This document shows, piece by piece, positions 1 through 14,770 of a stretch of 64,000 nucleotides of DNA. This DNA comes from Bacillus sp. CH140a_4T (GTDB lineage Bacteria > Bacillota > Bacilli > Bacillales > Bacillaceae_G). The stretch is taken from assembly GCF_008923725.1 (NCBI RefSeq), contig NZ_WBPF01000013.1:186001-250000 (forward strand), given 5' to 3'. The translations under genes were made by a program, and so were the position numbers. The notes under the pieces are model-generated. The model searched no databases. It was given only the letters and a program-made list of their open reading frames with translations, and was not told the origin of the DNA. Position 1 is the first letter of the stretch; every line of letters starts with the position of its first letter.

Positions 1-119
1 TCATCAAGCTGTTCAATCGTTTCATTTACTTGAACTTTGTTTTCACTTTTTTCACAACCTGCTACAACTAGCATACTAGCCACCAGGCAAAATGACATTA
101 CTTTACTTATTTTCTTCAT
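1..119 (-). CDS. Putative lipoprotein, N-terminal part (cut by window edge)
   Basis: Only the first 39 codons lie in the window. The translation begins MKKISKVMSF and has a lysine-rich start, a hydrophobic stretch and a lipobox ending VVAGC with the lipidated cysteine at residue 22, followed by charged residues. This is a classic type II signal peptide, so the product should be a membrane-anchored lipoprotein facing outside. An AAGGAT-like ribosome site sits about 10 bases before the ATG. The rest of the gene is beyond the window, so no family can be named. Confidence 0.75.
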   Translation of the reverse strand, partial: MKKISKVMSFCLVASMLVVAGCEKSENKVQVNETIEQLD

Positions 120-420
120 GTACTCACAATCCTTATTCCTTCATATTCGTTACGTTTCCCTATTTTCGAGAGAAATCCAACAATTACCTATTATATCAAC
201 AACAACCGTATATTTATATATTTGATTTTACATTAAAACAAAGGACATACTTTCAAAATATATACTAAAAAATCTCTTATCCTTTTCTTCCATATTGTCA
301 AAAAATTGACAGTGCTATTTCTAATTTGTATAAATTTTTTGACACCTTGTGTAGAAAGTGAAATTTGGATCGATATTTTTCTCATTCTCTCACTGATAAT
401 TGAAATAATCTGTATTTCAC

Positions 421-470
421 GAGCAGCCCACCACCCACAAATAGCGGGCAAAATTGCCTGCCTACCTAAA
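421..470 (+). repeat. Possible remnant of the hairpin repeat family
   Basis: A short stretch begins like the repeat at 29052 (a GCAGCCCACC core followed by CCCAC) and continues directly into AATAGCGGGC, which in the full copies lies at the far end. This looks like a repeat that lost its centre. It is about 50 bases and could be chance. The rest of the 120-559 gap is AT-rich with no credible gene. Confidence 0.35.
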
Positions 471-511
471 ATATATGCAACTTCTGCTATTTTTTCTCTA
501 AAAATATTTTT

Positions 512-540
512 TTGGCACGGTATTTGCTTTATTCAATACT
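512..540 (+). promoter_or_regulatory. Candidate sigma-A promoter of the M24 aminopeptidase gene
   Basis: TTGGCA at 512-517 and AATACT at 535-540 are separated by 17 bases. The predicted start near 547 would leave a leader of only about a dozen bases, essentially just the AGGGGG ribosome site, before the ATG at 560. Confidence 0.45.
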
Positions 541-559
541 GTGAATAGGGGGAATTAAC

Positions 560-1630
560 ATGACTTTAAAAATTAATAAAATCCAAAATCAACTACAAAA
601 CTACGAAATTGACGGATTGCTTATTACAAAAAAAGAAAACCGCCAATATGCAACAGGCTTTACAGGTAGTGCTGGCGTCGTCTTACTCTCTGCGGATAAG
701 GCTGTTTTTATAACTGATTTTCGCTATGTAGATCAAGCGAAATCACAAATAAAAGATGCTGAAATTATTATGCATAAAGGAAATTTAGAAAAAGAAATTG
801 CACATCAAGTATCGAAATTAAACATTCAAAAGCTTGGAATTGAAGAAAATAACATCACATTGCAACAATATAAAAACTTACAAAAATACGTACATGCGGA
901 AATGGTTCAAGTTTGCGAAATCATCGAAAATATTCGTATTATTAAAGACACGCCTGAAATAGAAACAATGAAAATCGCAGCTCATATCGCGGACGAAGCA
1001 TTTCACCACATCCTTACGTTTTTAAAACCGGGAATAAGTGAAAATGATGTACGAGATGAGTTAGAATTTTTCATGCGAAAAAAAGGGGCTACATCCTCTT
1101 CATTTCAAATCATTGTAGCTTCTGGCGTTCGTTCTTCTCTTCCTCATGGAGTTGCATCAAATAAAATAATCGAACGAGGCGACGTCGTTACATTAGATTT
1201 CGGTGCACTTTATGATGGATATTGTTCTGATATAACTCGTACTGTAGCAATCGGGGAACCATCAGAAGAATTCAAAAAAATATACAATGTTGTACAAGAA
1301 GCGTTAAAACGTGGGACTGAAGCGATTAAGCCTGGAGAAACTGCGAAAAGTATCGATGATATAACGAGAGATTACATTACAGAACATGGATACGGTCAAT
1401 TTTTTGGACACTCTACCGGTCATGGTCTTGGGTTAGAAATACATGAACCTCTTCGCCTATCCCAAGAAAGTAAGGCTACTTTAGAAGAAGGTATGGTTGT
1501 TACCGTTGAACCTGGTATTTACATACCAAACTGGGGTGGTTGTAGAATTGAAGATGATATCGTCATTACAAAAGACGGATATGAAGTGATTACGAAATCA
1601 AATCGAGAACTAATTGTTATTCCTTGTTAA
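560..1630 (+). CDS. M24 family Xaa-Pro aminopeptidase / prolidase
   Basis: A 356-residue metallopeptidase of the M24 (pita-bread) family, expected to remove an N-terminal residue next to proline or to split X-Pro dipeptides in the cytoplasm. The N-terminal creatinase-like domain spans about residues 1-125 and the catalytic domain about 130-356. All five metal ligands are visible: D213 (TLDFG), D224 (YCSDITRT), H288 (STGHGLG), E317 (VEPGIY) and E331 (RIEDD). The length matches YqhT/PepQ-type enzymes of Bacillus. The ATG follows a strong AGGGGG site. It stands alone with its own candidate promoter. The exact substrate class cannot be told from sequence, so no symbol is given. Confidence 0.9.
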   Translation: MTLKINKIQNQLQNYEIDGLLITKKENRQYATGFTGSAGVVLLSADKAVFITDFRYVDQAKSQIKDAEIIMHKGNLEKEIAHQVSKLNIQKLGIEENNITLQQYKNLQKYVHAEMVQVCEIIENIRIIKDTPEIETMKIAAHIADEAFHHILTFLKPGISENDVRDELEFFMRKKGATSSSFQIIVASGVRSSLPHGVASNKIIERGDVVTLDFGALYDGYCSDITRTVAIGEPSEEFKKIYNVVQEALKRGTEAIKPGETAKSIDDITRDYITEHGYGQFFGHSTGHGLGLEIHEPLRLSQESKATLEEGMVVTVEPGIYIPNWGGCRIEDDIVITKDGYEVITKSNRELIVIPC

Positions 1631-1715
1631 AATCATGACCTTTTTTTAAAAGGAGTTTTTCTCTACACATAGAATTCTTTCTCTGGAGTAATCGTTTAAA
1701 GAGGGAGAATTTTAA

Positions 1716-2240
1716 TTGAACTTTGTAATCGACAAGATAGATGGTTTACATCCTGAATTTTCCAAACTTGTTTCCATGATGAATTACGCTCGCTATACAA
1801 CAATGCAAGCGGTGGAAGGTTTAACCATTGAAGAACTTGATTATTTATATGATGAAGAAGCAAATTCAATTGCATGTTATTGTACCATATGGCCGCTATT
1901 GAATTTTACTACCAAATTCATACTTTTAAAGACCGTGAACCAATGGAAGCTGAGTTAGAACGGTGGTTACCTACTATTGAGTTAGGAGATCTTGGACGCG
2001 AGAAAATAAAAGGAAACTCTATAGATTTTTTACATAAATACATTACAAGAAGTACGTTCCAAAACGATCGAGACTTTTCAATCGTTACCTGATGAATGGC
2101 TATTTAAAACGACAGACTTTTGGTATGACAAACCAGCAAATAACTATTTTAAGTGGTTTCACGTATTTGAAGATGAAATCAATCATCGCGGACAAATTCG
2201 TTTAGTTAAAAAGATGCAAAAAGCTCATTCAGTAAAATGA
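1716..2240 (+). pseudogene. DinB-like metalloprotein, disrupted by two frameshifts
   Basis: Three collinear pieces together make one DinB/YfiT-type four-helix protein of about 174 residues. Piece one runs from a TTG start at 1716 (GAGGGAGA site upstream) to about 1873. Piece two reads in another frame from about 1874 to 2050 and contains LYHMAAIEFYYQ. Piece three returns to the first frame and contains EINHRGQIRLVKKMQ before the stop at 2238-2240. The histidines typical of DinB metal sites are still present in LYHM and NHRGQ. The first shift looks like a lost base near 1876, and the second near 2050 compensates it. As read, both frames end in early stops. A sequencing error is possible but would have to occur twice. 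Confidence 0.75.
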
Positions 2241-2274
2241 GAAAATGCCACCGAATAAGGTGGCATTTTCTTTT
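2241..2274. terminator. Bidirectional intrinsic terminator
   Basis: An 11-bp inverted repeat, AAAATGCCACC with GGTGGCATTTT around a six-base loop, is followed by T-rich sequence on the plus strand and preceded by A-rich sequence. It lies between the end of the DinB pseudogene and the end of the convergent membrane gene. Confidence 0.85.
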
Positions 2275-2641
2275 ATTCATTAACGAATAACTTTTTGTTT
2301 ACTTTTTTAGCGATTACCGCTACCGAAATTACTATACATATTAAATATAGCAATTTCGCAATAAATAACCACCCTTGAAACATTACAATTCCATCTATTA
2401 TCTCATTTCCTTTCAATAACAAAAATGGAATTGTACTAATTATAATGACAAACTCGATGCTGAAAACAATTTTCTTTTTTCGGCTATACGCTTTCCATTC
2501 ATTCCAACGATACATAGGTGCAAAAATCAATACTCCTATACATAATATAATCGGTATCCAGTCACTTTTAAGAAATTGTCCTGAAATAACTGATAATAGT
2601 AAACAAACGAGCACACCATAATACCCTATTTTCTCTCTCAT
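2273..2641 (-). CDS. Small four-helix membrane protein, paralogue of its upstream neighbour
   Basis: A 122-residue protein with about four hydrophobic segments (roughly residues 7-25, 28-45, 58-78 and 88-110), separated by a basic loop (WKAYSRKKK). I do not recognise the family. It begins MREKIGYYG and is clearly related along its length to the next gene (MRKKIGFWG): both have a tryptophan-rich motif before a lysine-rich loop and an FQ(G/E)W motif in the last third. The ATG is preceded by GGGTGAG. The two genes are 15 bases apart and probably co-transcribed. A function cannot be inferred. Confidence 0.75.
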   Translation of the reverse strand: MREKIGYYGVLVCLLLSVISGQFLKSDWIPIILCIGVLIFAPMYRWNEWKAYSRKKKIVFSIEFVIIISTIPFLLLKGNEIIDGIVMFQGWLFIAKLLYLICIVISVAVIAKKVNKKLFVNE

Positions 2642-2656
2642 TCATACTCACCCATT

Positions 2657-3022
2657 CTACTTTCCCTTTAATATGTAACTTGCTATGCTTATAACAATTT
2701 TTAGAAAAATAACTACTACAATGACAATATAAAGACCTTTTGCAGACGACATCCATTCTTGAAAAATAGACATTTTCTCCATTTTCTTCTGCCCTTCTAT
2801 TAAAATAAACCCTACGAAAAATGAGCAAACAACAATAGTACCTATCATAATTCCGATACTTTTCTTACTATATTGTTTCATATCATCCCAGTTATATAGC
2901 AGTACAAAAACAAATCCGAAAACAGGTATGATACTGATCCATTCATTGCTTGTAAACATATTTAAAATGATTAATAGACTACAAGAGAGGATGAATCCCC
3001 AAAACCCAATTTTTTTGCGCAT
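2657..3022 (-). CDS. Small four-helix membrane protein, first of a tandem pair
   Basis: A 121-residue membrane protein with four predicted transmembrane segments and the same plan as the gene that follows: MRKKIGFWG start, NEWISI(I/P) before helix two, YNWDD then a basic loop (KQYSKKS), and FQEW before the last helix. It has a strong AAGGAGGG ribosome site seven bases from the ATG. The pair is most simply a local duplication that has diverged a long way. It is divergent from the transporter gene at 3189, and the 165 bases between them should hold both promoters. Family and role are unknown. Confidence 0.75.
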   Translation of the reverse strand: MRKKIGFWGFILSCSLLIILNMFTSNEWISIIPVFGFVFVLLYNWDDMKQYSKKSIGIMIGTIVVCSFFVGFILIEGQKKMEKMSIFQEWMSSAKGLYIVIVVVIFLKIVISIASYILKGK

Positions 3023-3188
3023 AAGCCCTCCTTAAATTCCATTTTTAGGATTAATTGTATTGTAACATCCATTTATCGTTCTTACCATTACAGTACATGA
3101 AATTTTACTTTTTTCTTTTTCCTATACTCACATACATTTACTGCTTTCATACAATAAACTACACGAATGCCTAAAGGATGTGAATGCT

Positions 3189-4574
3189 ATGGGAGTTGAA
3201 TTAACGCTATTACATGCTCTCTATATTCTTTGTTTACTCACTATTATTACCTTTTTTATTCTCCGGAAAGATACGACGATTATTTGTATCGTTTTTATCT
3301 TTTTATTGGCATTAACCGCTACAAGTTCTATCCCTCTTGCCGTTAGCGGTATTTTTCAAAGTTTCATTTACGCTATTACTGAGCTATTACCAACTATATT
3401 AATCATCTCCATTATCGTATCAATGAGCAATCTACTCGTTCATACTGGCATAAATGATACGATGATTTCACCATTTACAAAGATGATTCGTACCCCTACC
3501 CTCGCCTACTGGATTATCGGCCTTTTAATGATGACTATTTCTTTCTTCTTTTGGCCTTCTCCAGCTGTCGCCTTAATGGGAGCTATTTTATTACCCGTCG
3601 CTGTACGCGTCGGTCTTCCGCCAATTGGAGTTGCCATTGCTATGAACTTATTCGGGCACGGCATCGCCTTATCTGGGGACTTCGTTATTCAAGGTGCACC
3701 GAAATTAACAGCGGATGCTGCTGGTCTTCCTGTTTCCAGCGTTGTTTCTGCCAGTGTTCCGCTCGTTATCGTTATGGGCATTGTGACAACTTCCGTCGCA
3801 TTTTTCTTCTTACGAAAAGAATTTCATACAGGCTTATCTATACAAGAATCTATCCCATCAACTGCGTCTTCTAAAACGCTCACTTCATTATCTCCTCGGA
3901 TAAAAAAATGGCTCGCTATTTGCATTCCGATCGTATATGCCATCGATATCCTTTGCATGATTCAATTTAAACTACAAGGAAGCGATGCAACTGCACTTAT
4001 CGGCGGGACGACTGTTATTATGATTATCATCATTTCCCTTATAGCCTACAAAGGTAATGGACTAAATAAAACGACCGATTATTTTATAGAAGGGCTCCAA
4101 TTTGGATTTAAAATCTTTGGTCCAGTTATCCCAATTGCTGCACTCTTTTATTTAGGAGATAGCGGCTTTGTAAAAATTATCGGGGACTATTTACCGAAAG
4201 GTTCACACGGAATCATTAACGACTTAGGAATCGCCTTATCTCAAACTGTTCCTTTAAACCAATATGTATCAGCAGGAACATTAACTATCGTTGGTGTCAT
4301 AACAGGGTTAGATGGATCTGGCTTTTCTGGTATATCACTTGCTGGTTCAATTGCCAATCTTTTCGGAACAGCACTTGGGCATGGAACAGCTACATTAACA
4401 GCACTTGGGCAAATTGCTGCAATCTGGACCGGAGGCGGGACTTTAATTCCTTGGGCGCTTATTCCTGCCGCTGCCATTTGTAAAGTAGATCCATTTGAAC
4501 TTGCACGCAGAAACTTTTTACCAGTTGTAATTGGTTTAATTGTCACCACCATCGTTGCGATGTTTATTCTATAA
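3189..4574 (+). CDS. Multi-pass membrane transporter of the ion-transporter type
   Basis: About 461 residues, almost wholly hydrophobic, with some 10-12 membrane spans. Two halves each contain a glycine- and proline-rich re-entrant-looking stretch (FFFWPSPAVALMGA near residue 120; GLDGSGFSGISLAGS near residue 385), a layout seen in transporters of organic anions, gluconate or Na+/H+ exchangers. I cannot assign a substrate. An in-frame GTG at 3180 is also possible, but the AAAGGA site at 3174-3178 is properly spaced only for the ATG at 3189. The gene ends just before a terminator and appears to be monocistronic. Confidence 0.7.
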   Translation: MGVELTLLHALYILCLLTIITFFILRKDTTIICIVFIFLLALTATSSIPLAVSGIFQSFIYAITELLPTILIISIIVSMSNLLVHTGINDTMISPFTKMIRTPTLAYWIIGLLMMTISFFFWPSPAVALMGAILLPVAVRVGLPPIGVAIAMNLFGHGIALSGDFVIQGAPKLTADAAGLPVSSVVSASVPLVIVMGIVTTSVAFFFLRKEFHTGLSIQESIPSTASSKTLTSLSPRIKKWLAICIPIVYAIDILCMIQFKLQGSDATALIGGTTVIMIIIISLIAYKGNGLNKTTDYFIEGLQFGFKIFGPVIPIAALFYLGDSGFVKIIGDYLPKGSHGIINDLGIALSQTVPLNQYVSAGTLTIVGVITGLDGSGFSGISLAGSIANLFGTALGHGTATLTALGQIAAIWTGGGTLIPWALIPAAAICKVDPFELARRNFLPVVIGLIVTTIVAMFIL

Positions 4575-4576
4575 AG

Positions 4577-4606
4577 TAAGCAAGTGTTCTCTTGCTTATT
4601 TTTTTA
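4577..4606 (+). terminator. Intrinsic terminator of the transporter gene
   Basis: TAAGCAAG and CTTGCTTA form an 8-bp stem followed by a run of seven to eight T. It begins two bases after the stop codon. Confidence 0.85.
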
Positions 4607-4739
4607 TTGTGAAATCAATCATTTATTACGGACTTTCAAAAGGGATTATGTATATGTTAGCGAAGTTATATTAAGAGAGTATTTATTTTAAAACGTTTAC
4701 GAGAAACAGATTACTTCCATTAGAAAAGGGGACATAACT

Positions 4740-4994
4740 ATGAATGAATTGATTTTCGTCTTATTAATTTGTCCATTACTTATCTTTATCGTTTCTGTTA
4801 TTGGAACACGCAAGACGAAAACGTATTACGTAATGCCGATTGTAACGTTTGCTAGTTTTTTAATAATAGGTGTTATCGCCTTTACTCCAAAATTTTTCTT
4901 TTGGGTTGGCATGTACAGTATCTTCTCATTTATTATTTCTTATATGACGCTATTGTTTGTACGAGGATATGAAGTTGTGGAAAACGCTAAATAG
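4740..4994 (+). CDS. Small membrane protein, possibly YbeF/DUF2651-like
   Basis: An 84-residue protein with three hydrophobic segments (about 3-22, 31-50, 53-75) and a short charged tail ending in EVVENAK. The size and helix pattern are like the small YbeF/DUF2651 membrane proteins of Bacillus, but this family call is tentative. The ATG has a strong AAAAGGGGA ribosome site. It is isolated between a terminator and the 3' end of the convergent pyr operon. No function can be inferred. Confidence 0.65.
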   Translation: MNELIFVLLICPLLIFIVSVIGTRKTKTYYVMPIVTFASFLIIGVIAFTPKFFFWVGMYSIFSFIISYMTLLFVRGYEVVENAK

Positions 4995-5067
4995 TTATTA
5001 GCAAGGAAATTGGTATATGATTTTCTTTGATATTGATGGAACTTCACATAAAATTTTAATAATAATA

Positions 5068-5105
5068 TAAAAGACGACCGCGTTCCCCCGCGGTCGTCTT
5101 TTTTC
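5068..5105. terminator. Terminator at the end of the pyr operon (bidirectional)
   Basis: A GC-rich 12-bp stem, AAGACGACCGCG with CGCGGTCGTCTT around a six-base loop, is flanked by A-rich and T-rich runs on opposite sides. It can stop both the pyr transcript (minus) and the small gene on the plus strand. Confidence 0.9.
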
Positions 5106-5108
5106 GTG

Positions 5109-5737
5109 TTACGCTGTGATCCAAGCTTCGTTTGCTGGATTTTTACGCCACTCTTGTAATTTTTTCGTTTCAGCTTGTCCAATCATACCTTTTTCTGCCG
5201 CTACTTCAGTTAACGCACTGTAGTCGCTTAAAGAGTATGATGCTACGTTAGCTGATTCTAGTTTTTCTTTTCCTGCTTCTAGCTCGTATGTGAAGATTGA
5301 TACGATTCCTAATACTTCACAGCCAGCTTCGCGAAGTGCTTCTACACATGTAATTGCACTACCGCCAGTTGAAATTAGGTCCTCTACTACTACTACTTTT
5401 TGACCTTTTTCAGCTTTTCCTTCGATTTGGTTCCCTTTACCGTGACCTTTTGCTTTACTACGTACGTAGCACATTGGTAAATCCATACGATCGCTTACCC
5501 ATGCAGCGTGCGCAATACCAGCAGTTGCTGTTCCTGCAATAACTTCTACAGTTGGGAAGTGCTCTTTAATTAACTCTTCTAATCCAGCTGCAATCGCTTG
5601 ACGTACTTTTGGATAAGATAAAGTTAAACGGTTATCACAATAAATTGGTGATTTCATACCTGAAGACCAAGTGAATGGATCATTCGGTTGTAAAAACACT
5701 GCTCCAATTTCTAATAAATGCGATGCGATTTCTTTTT

Positions 5738-5741
<4 letters not shown>
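5109..5741 (-). CDS. pyrE: Orotate phosphoribosyltransferase
   Basis: PyrE joins orotate to PRPP to make OMP, the fifth step of UMP synthesis. The 210-residue protein has a type I phosphoribosyltransferase fold. The PRPP-binding motif [14 protein letters not shown] is near residue 115, and an [12 protein letters not shown] flexible loop is present. The true start is the ATG at 5741, which overlaps the pyrF stop as ATGA and has a GGAAGG site inside pyrF. A longer reading frame upstream is only the end of pyrF. It is the last gene of the operon, directly before the terminator. Confidence 0.97.
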
Positions 5742-8140
<2,399 letters not shown>

Positions 8141-8144
<4 letters not shown>

Positions 8145-11100
8145 GCATGTACCACCTCGTGACGCTTCGTTTGCGTAATTTCTTTCATTGAATGAGCTGA
8201 GAATGTCATAGATTCTAGTACTCGTAAGATTGCTCTCGTTGTATCAAGTGATGTTAAGCAAGCCACACCATTTTCTACTGATTCACGGCGAATGCGGAAA
8301 CCATCACGCGCTGGTTGTTTGCCTTTTGTTAATGTATTGATTACAAACTGTGCTTTTCCTTGACGGATAATATCAAGTAAGTTGTATTCTTCAGAATCAA
8401 TTTTATTTACAACTTGCACTGGAATGTTTTGCTCTGCTAACGATTGTGCTGTTCCAGCTGTTGCTAATAAGTTATAGCCGATTTCATGGAAACGTTTTGC
8501 AATTTCCATTGCTTCTTCTTTATCTTTATCCGCTACAGTGATGATTACTGATCCGTGCGTTGGGATGTTAATTCCTGAAGCAACTAACCCTTTGTATAAT
8601 GCTTTTTCAAGTGTTAAGTCTTTACCCATTACTTCCCCTGTTGATTTCATTTCAGGTCCTAATGTTGTATCAACTGAACGTAGCTTCGCAAATGAGAATA
8701 CCGGTGCTTTTACATACACTTCTTTCTCTTCTGGGTGATAACCCGTTCCATATCCTTGCTCTACTAGGTCTTGCCCTAAAATAACTTTCGTTGCAACGTT
8801 CGCCATTGGTACACCTGTAATTTTACTTAAGAACGGTACTGTACGGCTCGCGCGTGGATTTACTTCAATTACGTACACTTGATCTTCGAATACTACAAAC
8901 TGGATATTTAGTAATCCAACAATGTTTAATCCTTTTCCAAGTGCAATTGTATGTTCAATTATTTGTTCTTTTAATTTTTCAGATAAGCTTTGTGGTGGAT
9001 ATACTCCAATTGAGTCACCAGAGTGAACTCCAGCGCGTTCAATATGTTCCATAATACCTGGAATGAATACATTCTCACCGTCTGAAATTGCATCTACTTC
9101 AATTTCTTTACCAACCATGTAACGGTCGATTAATACTGGGTGATCAGCGTGAACTTTAACTGCATTTTTCATGTAGTGCAGCAGTTCTTCTTGACGATAT
9201 ACGATTTCCATCGCGCGTCCACCTAGTACGTAAGATGGTCTTACTAATACTGGGTAACCAATTTTGTCAGCGATTGCTACTGCTTGCTCTACAGTCGTTG
9301 CTGTTTTACCAACTGGTTGCGGGATACCAAGCTGTGTTAGCGCTGCTTCAAACTTATCACGATCTTCTGCGCGGTCTAAATCTTCAAGTGATGTTCCTAA
9401 GATTTTCACACCGTGGGCCTCTAATTTAGCAGCTAAGTTAATTGCCGTTTGTCCACCGAACTGAACGATAACACCTTCTGGTTTTTCTAAATCGATAATG
9501 TGCATTACATCTTCAATTGTTAATGGTTCAAAGTATAATTTGTCAGAAATACTGAAGTCTGTTGAAACTGTTTCTGGATTGTTGTTAACAATAATTGCCT
9601 CATATCCAGCTTCTTTAATTGCCCATACAGAGTGAACTGTTGCATAGTCAAACTCAACTCCTTGACCGATACGGATTGGACCAGACCCTAGTACGACAAC
9701 ACTCTTACGATCTGTTCTAACCGATTCATTCTCGTCACCATATGTGCTGTAGTAGTATGGCGTTGCAGATTCAAACTCTGCCGCACAAGTATCTACCATT
9801 TTATAAACAGGAGTTATATTGCTTTCTTTACGCATATCGTAAATTTCACGCTCTGTTTTGTTCCAAGCTGCTGCAATGTAGTGATCGCTGAAGCCCATTT
9901 CTTTCGCAGTTTGTAGTACTTCCATATTTCCTACATTCGCTTTTACTTCGCGTTCCATGTTTACGATATTTTCTACTTTTTGTAAGAAGAAGAAGTCCAT
10001 TTCACACCAATTGTTGATTTCTTCTTTCGTTACACCTTGGCGAATTGCTTCTGCTACAATAAACAGTCGCTCATCATCAGCTTTTATAATGCGTTTTTTC
10101 ATTGTCTCTTTATCAAGCTCTTTTAAATGCTCTAACTCTAAGTGATAAACGCCAAGTTCTAAAGAACGAATCGCTTTTAATAATGATTGTTCTAAGTTAC
10201 GTCCGATTGACATAACTTCACCAGTTGCCTTCATTTGTGTACCAAGTGTTCTGTTTGCTGATTCAAACTTATCAAATGGCCAACGTGGAATTTTTGAAAC
10301 AACATAGTCTAATGCTGGCTCGAAGCAAGCGTATGTTTTTTGTGTTACTGGGTTTATAATTTCATCTAATGTTAAGCCAACTGCAATTTTCGCCGCTAAT
10401 TTCGCAATTGGATATCCAGTTGCTTTAGATGCTAGTGCAGATGAACGACTTACACGCGGGTTTACTTCGATTACATAGTATTGGAAGCTATGTGGATCAA
10501 GTGCAAGCTGAACGTTACATCCACCTTCAATTCCTAATGCGCGAATAATTCTTAATGAAGTGTTTCGTAACATTTGATACTCACGGTCACTTAATGTTTG
10601 GCTCGGTGCTACAACGATGGAATCACCTGTGTGAACCCCAACTGGATCGATATTTTCCATGTTACATACTACAATCGCGTTATCATTCGAATCACGCATT
10701 ACTTCATATTCAATTTCCTTACAACCAGCAATGCTCTTCTCTAATAAACATTGTGTTACTGGACTATGTTTTAAACCACCTGATACGATTTCAATTAGTT
10801 CTTCTTCATTACTACAGATTCCGCCACCTGTTCCCCCCATTGTAAATGCTGGGCGAACAATAACTGGATAACCAATTTCTTTTACAAATTCATGTGCTTC
10901 TTCTAGCGTATGAATAATGGTACTAGATGGAATTGGTTCATTTAATTCCTGCATTAGTGTACGGAATAAATCACGATCTTCCGCTTGTTCGATTGCTGAT
11001 AATTTTGTTCCTAAAATTTCAACTCCGCACTCTTCAAGTATGCCTGATTTCGCAAGTTCAACAGCCATATTTAGACCTGTTTGACCACCTAATGTTGGTA

Positions 11101-11359
11101 AGATTGCATCTGGACGTTCTTTACGAATGATACGGCTTACGAATTCTAATGTTAATGGTTCTATATATACTTTATCTGCTGTTGCAGTATCTGTCATAAT
11201 TGTTGCTGGGTTAGAGTTAACAAGGATTACTTTGTAACCTTCTTCTCTAAGAGATTGACAAGCTTGTGTACCAGAGTAGTCAAACTCTGCTGCTTGCCCA
11301 ATTACAATTGGTCCTGATCCGATTACTAAAATTGTGTTAATGTCTAGGCGTTTTGGCAT
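8141..11359 (-). CDS. pyrAB: Carbamoyl-phosphate synthase, pyrimidine-specific large subunit
   Basis: The large subunit uses ammonia from PyrAA, bicarbonate and two ATP to make carbamoyl phosphate. The 1072 residues show the internal duplication of the family: two ATP-grasp halves, each with a GSGPI(V/R)IGQ start and a VIEVNPR(V/A)SR metal-binding motif. A C-terminal MGS-like domain lies around residues 930-1072, the usual site of allosteric control. The length is as expected. It overlaps pyrAA by 16 bases and pyrK by 4. Being inside the pyr operon marks it as the pyrimidine-regulated isozyme. Confidence 0.97.
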
Positions 11360-12437
11360 AACTCTTCCCCTTCTTTCTTGAAGTTTTCAATCATTTCTAA
11401 GAAATCTTCGAATAAATCATTTGCATCTTCTGGTCCTGCTGAAGCTTCTGGATGGTATTGCACTGTAAATGCTGGGAACTTCGTATGACGAAGACCTTCT
11501 ACTGTTCCATCATTTAAAGCGACATGTGTAATTTCAAGTTCTGTATTTCCAACTGATTCTTCTTCTACTGCGTAACCATGATTTTGAGATGTAATTGCTA
11601 CTTTTCCAGTTGCAAGATGTTTTACTGGATGGTTTAAACCACGGTGACCGAATTTTAACTTACTTGTATTCGCACCAGATGCTAGAGCGAATAGTTGATG
11701 TCCTAAGCAAATTCCGAATAAAGGAACTTTACCGATAATGTCTTTTAACATTTCAATTGCTTCTGGTACATCTTTCGGATCTCCAGGTCCGTTACTTAAC
11801 ATAATTCCATCTGGGCTAAGACGTAAAATCTCTTCTGCTGTTGTATTGTAAGGTACTACAATTACATCACAGTCACGTTTATTTAATTCTCGTAAAATGC
11901 CATGTTTCATTCCGAAGTCTACAAGTACAACTCGGTGTCCACGGCCTGGGCTTGGGTATGGATCTTTCGTTGATACACGTTTCACGTGATCTGTAAATAC
12001 TGTCGCTTTTAATTGGCTCACGATGTATTCTACATCTGCATCCATGTTACATAGACGTCCACGTAATGTACCGTATTGACGAATTTTTCTCGTTAATTTT
12101 CTCGTATCAATTCCTGCTAATCCTGGGATATTTCTTTCTTTTAAATAATCATTTAACGAAATTTCATTACGGAAGTTTGATGGGTGATCACAAATTTCGT
12201 TTACGATTAAACCATTTACAGATGGGTGAATCGATTCAAAATCGTCACGGTTGATGCCGTAGTTTCCGATTAATGGGTACGTGAATGTTACGATTTGACC
12301 GCAATATGATGGATCAGATAATGTTTCTTGATATCCAGTCATTCCTGTTGTGAATACAACCTCACCTGACTTTTCAATTTCTCCTCCGAAACCTTTTCCA
12401 ATTAATACTGTTCCATCTTCTAAGATAAGTTGTCTTT

Positions 12438-12441
<4 letters not shown>
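11344..12441 (-). CDS. pyrAA: Carbamoyl-phosphate synthase, pyrimidine-specific small (glutaminase) subunit
   Basis: This subunit hydrolyses glutamine and channels ammonia to PyrAB. In the 365 residues the N-terminal CPSase small-chain domain ([13 protein letters not shown]) is followed by a class I glutamine amidotransferase domain with the nucleophile in GICLGHQ and the His/Glu pair in [11 protein letters not shown]. The start at 12441 has an AAGGAGAG site and overlaps the pyrC stop by four bases; an in-frame upstream ATG is inside pyrC and lacks a suitable site. Confidence 0.97.
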
Positions 12442-14631
<2,190 letters not shown>

Positions 14632-14682
14632 TCATCTTTCTGATTTTTATGTTACCACTTTTGTATTTTTATAACAACTTTT

Positions 14683-14770
14683 GTATAAAAATACCCTAGT
14701 CATGTAAGACTAGGGTGCAAGGAAGAAGCCACCCTTTCCGGTCTCACAGGACTGAATTAAAAGGTTATTA
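14683..14770 (-). promoter_or_regulatory. PyrR attenuator 3 (pyrP-pyrB intergenic)
   Basis: Reading on the minus strand, a PyrR-type binding loop (AGTCCTGTGAGACC at about 14739-14752) is followed by a terminator stem, GACTAGGGT at 14708-14716 with ACCCTAGTC at 14693-14701, and then a U-rich run. In B. subtilis PyrR with UMP/UTP bound stabilises this loop, blocks an antiterminator and stops transcription; the arrangement here matches. Confidence 0.9.

Noticed and set aside
306-548. An 80-codon frame upstream of the M24 peptidase
   Set aside because: No ribosome site, AT-rich random composition, and it overlaps the promoter and the repeat remnant.
8538-11130. Several plus-strand frames of 60-96 codons opposite pyrAB
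   Set aside because: They are antisense shadows of pyrAB with no ribosome sites and leucine/histidine-rich translations typical of reversed coding sequence.
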